A stretch of DNA of 5,809 bases from an uncultured Selenomonadales bacterium (GTDB lineage Bacteria > Bacillota > Negativicutes > Selenomonadales > Selenomonadaceae): the NCBI GenBank assembly GCA_946543495.1, contig CAMNLS010000095.1:1-5809 (forward strand), in the 5' to 3' direction. Position 1 is the stretch's first letter. Every line of letters starts with the position of its first letter. Below are positions 5,434-5,809 of this stretch, piece after piece. A program made the translations under genes and the position numbers. The notes below the pieces were generated by a model, which was not told the origin of the DNA, searched no databases, and saw only the letters and a program-made list of their open reading frames with translations.

Positions 5434-5809
5434 TTAATTTTTGCTCTTGATGTAGTTGATGAGTCCGCCGGCGTCAGCGATGCCTTGAACAAACGGTGGC
5501 AACGGTTGAGCTTTGAACGTGTCGCCCGTCGTGAGGTTTTCAATCGTGCCGGTCGTCGTGTCGATTCTTAAAACGTCGTCGGCAGAAATTTTTTCTACGT
5601 CGTCGCCAATCTCCAAGAGCGGCAAGCCGATATTGATTCCATTGCGATAAAAAATCCTTGCGAAGCTCGCCGCGATGACAACTGGAATACCCGACGCCTT
5701 AATTGCAACGGGCGCATGCTCGCGGCTCGAACCGCAACCAAAATTCTTCCCGCCAACCATGATGTCGCCCGCCTTGACGTTCGCGGCAAAAGTTTCGTCG
5801 ATGTCAACC
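5434..5809 (-). CDS. leuD: 3-isopropylmalate dehydratase small subunit, C-terminal part (5' end beyond window)
   Basis: LeuD pairs with the iron-sulfur large subunit LeuC to isomerise 2-isopropylmalate to 3-isopropylmalate in leucine biosynthesis. Seen: about 125 codons, open at the right edge, in the aconitase swivel domain. The signature NFGCGSSREHAPVAIKASG near the start of the visible part carries the substrate-binding GSSREHA loop. It is followed by ARIFYRNGINIGLPLLEI, characteristic of the short LeuD type, and the frame ends at TAA 5434-5436 after LINYIKSKN. The usual length is about 160-165 residues, so some 35-40 N-terminal residues lie outside. An internal ATG at 5758-5760 is not the start: the frame continues upstream with family-like residues (FAANVKAGDI). 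A homoaconitase-like or methylmalate-type small subunit is a possible alternative, since these are hard to separate without the large subunit. Confidence 0.93.
   Translation of the reverse strand, partial: VDIDETFAANVKAGDIMVGGKNFGCGSSREHAPVAIKASGIPVVIAASFARIFYRNGINIGLPLLEIGDDVEKISADDVLRIDTTTGTIENLTTGDTFKAQPLPPFVQGIADAGGLINYIKSKN

Noticed and set aside
5343..5543. 66-codon minus-strand frame across the leuD end and terminator
   Set aside because: It overlaps leuD in another frame and runs through the strong terminator; its translation shows no family features.

Overview
The window looks like chromosomal DNA of an anaerobic Firmicute-type bacterium. The best guess is the Negativicutes/Clostridia side, because an AhbC/NirJ1-type radical SAM haem enzyme and a LeuD of the short bacterial/archaeal type sit beside amino acid biosynthesis genes, with Gram-positive-style AAAGGAG ribosome binding sites and clear sigma-70-type promoters. 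This placement is inference from gene content and family resemblance only. I see no mobile element, CRISPR array, tRNA or rRNA.

Layout. (1) 1-274, minus: the N-terminal 91 residues of argininosuccinate synthase (argG), running off the left edge. (2) 275-405: a compact divergent promoter region with a near-consensus argG promoter on the minus strand and a good promoter for the rightward genes. (3) 406-3422, plus: two tandem, overlapping, paralogous multi-pass membrane proteins that resemble GT-C glycosyltransferases (PMT_2/GT39-like). The upstream copy lacks a block of about 45 residues that in the downstream copy holds the first membrane helix and the acidic GDD loop. (4) 3435-4613, minus: a radical SAM protein of the AhbC/NirJ1 family (alternative, sirohaem-dependent haem pathway), convergent with the glycosyltransferases and only 12 bp from them. 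(5) 4614-4714: a 101-bp leader between tetR and ahbC with a perfect 15-bp palindrome and other small repeats. (6) 4715-5308, minus: a TetR-family repressor with its own promoter. (7) 5381-5413: a strong intrinsic terminator. (8) 5434-5809, minus: the C-terminal part of the small subunit of 3-isopropylmalate dehydratase (leuD), running off the right edge.

How the parts relate. ArgG and LeuD are housekeeping amino acid biosynthesis genes that belong to transcription units lying mostly outside the window. The two glycosyltransferase-like genes form one operon, probably translationally coupled, and are likely to act at the cell envelope on a lipid-linked sugar donor. TetR and ahbC lie on the same strand with no clear terminator between them, so they may be co-transcribed. 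The palindrome in the leader is a candidate operator, possibly for the TetR protein itself or for a redox/haem regulator.

No wholly new system is evident. The observations most worth a second look are the loss of the presumed catalytic loop in the first glycosyltransferase paralog, the palindrome and repeats in front of ahbC, and the isolation of ahbC from other haem genes in the visible sequence.
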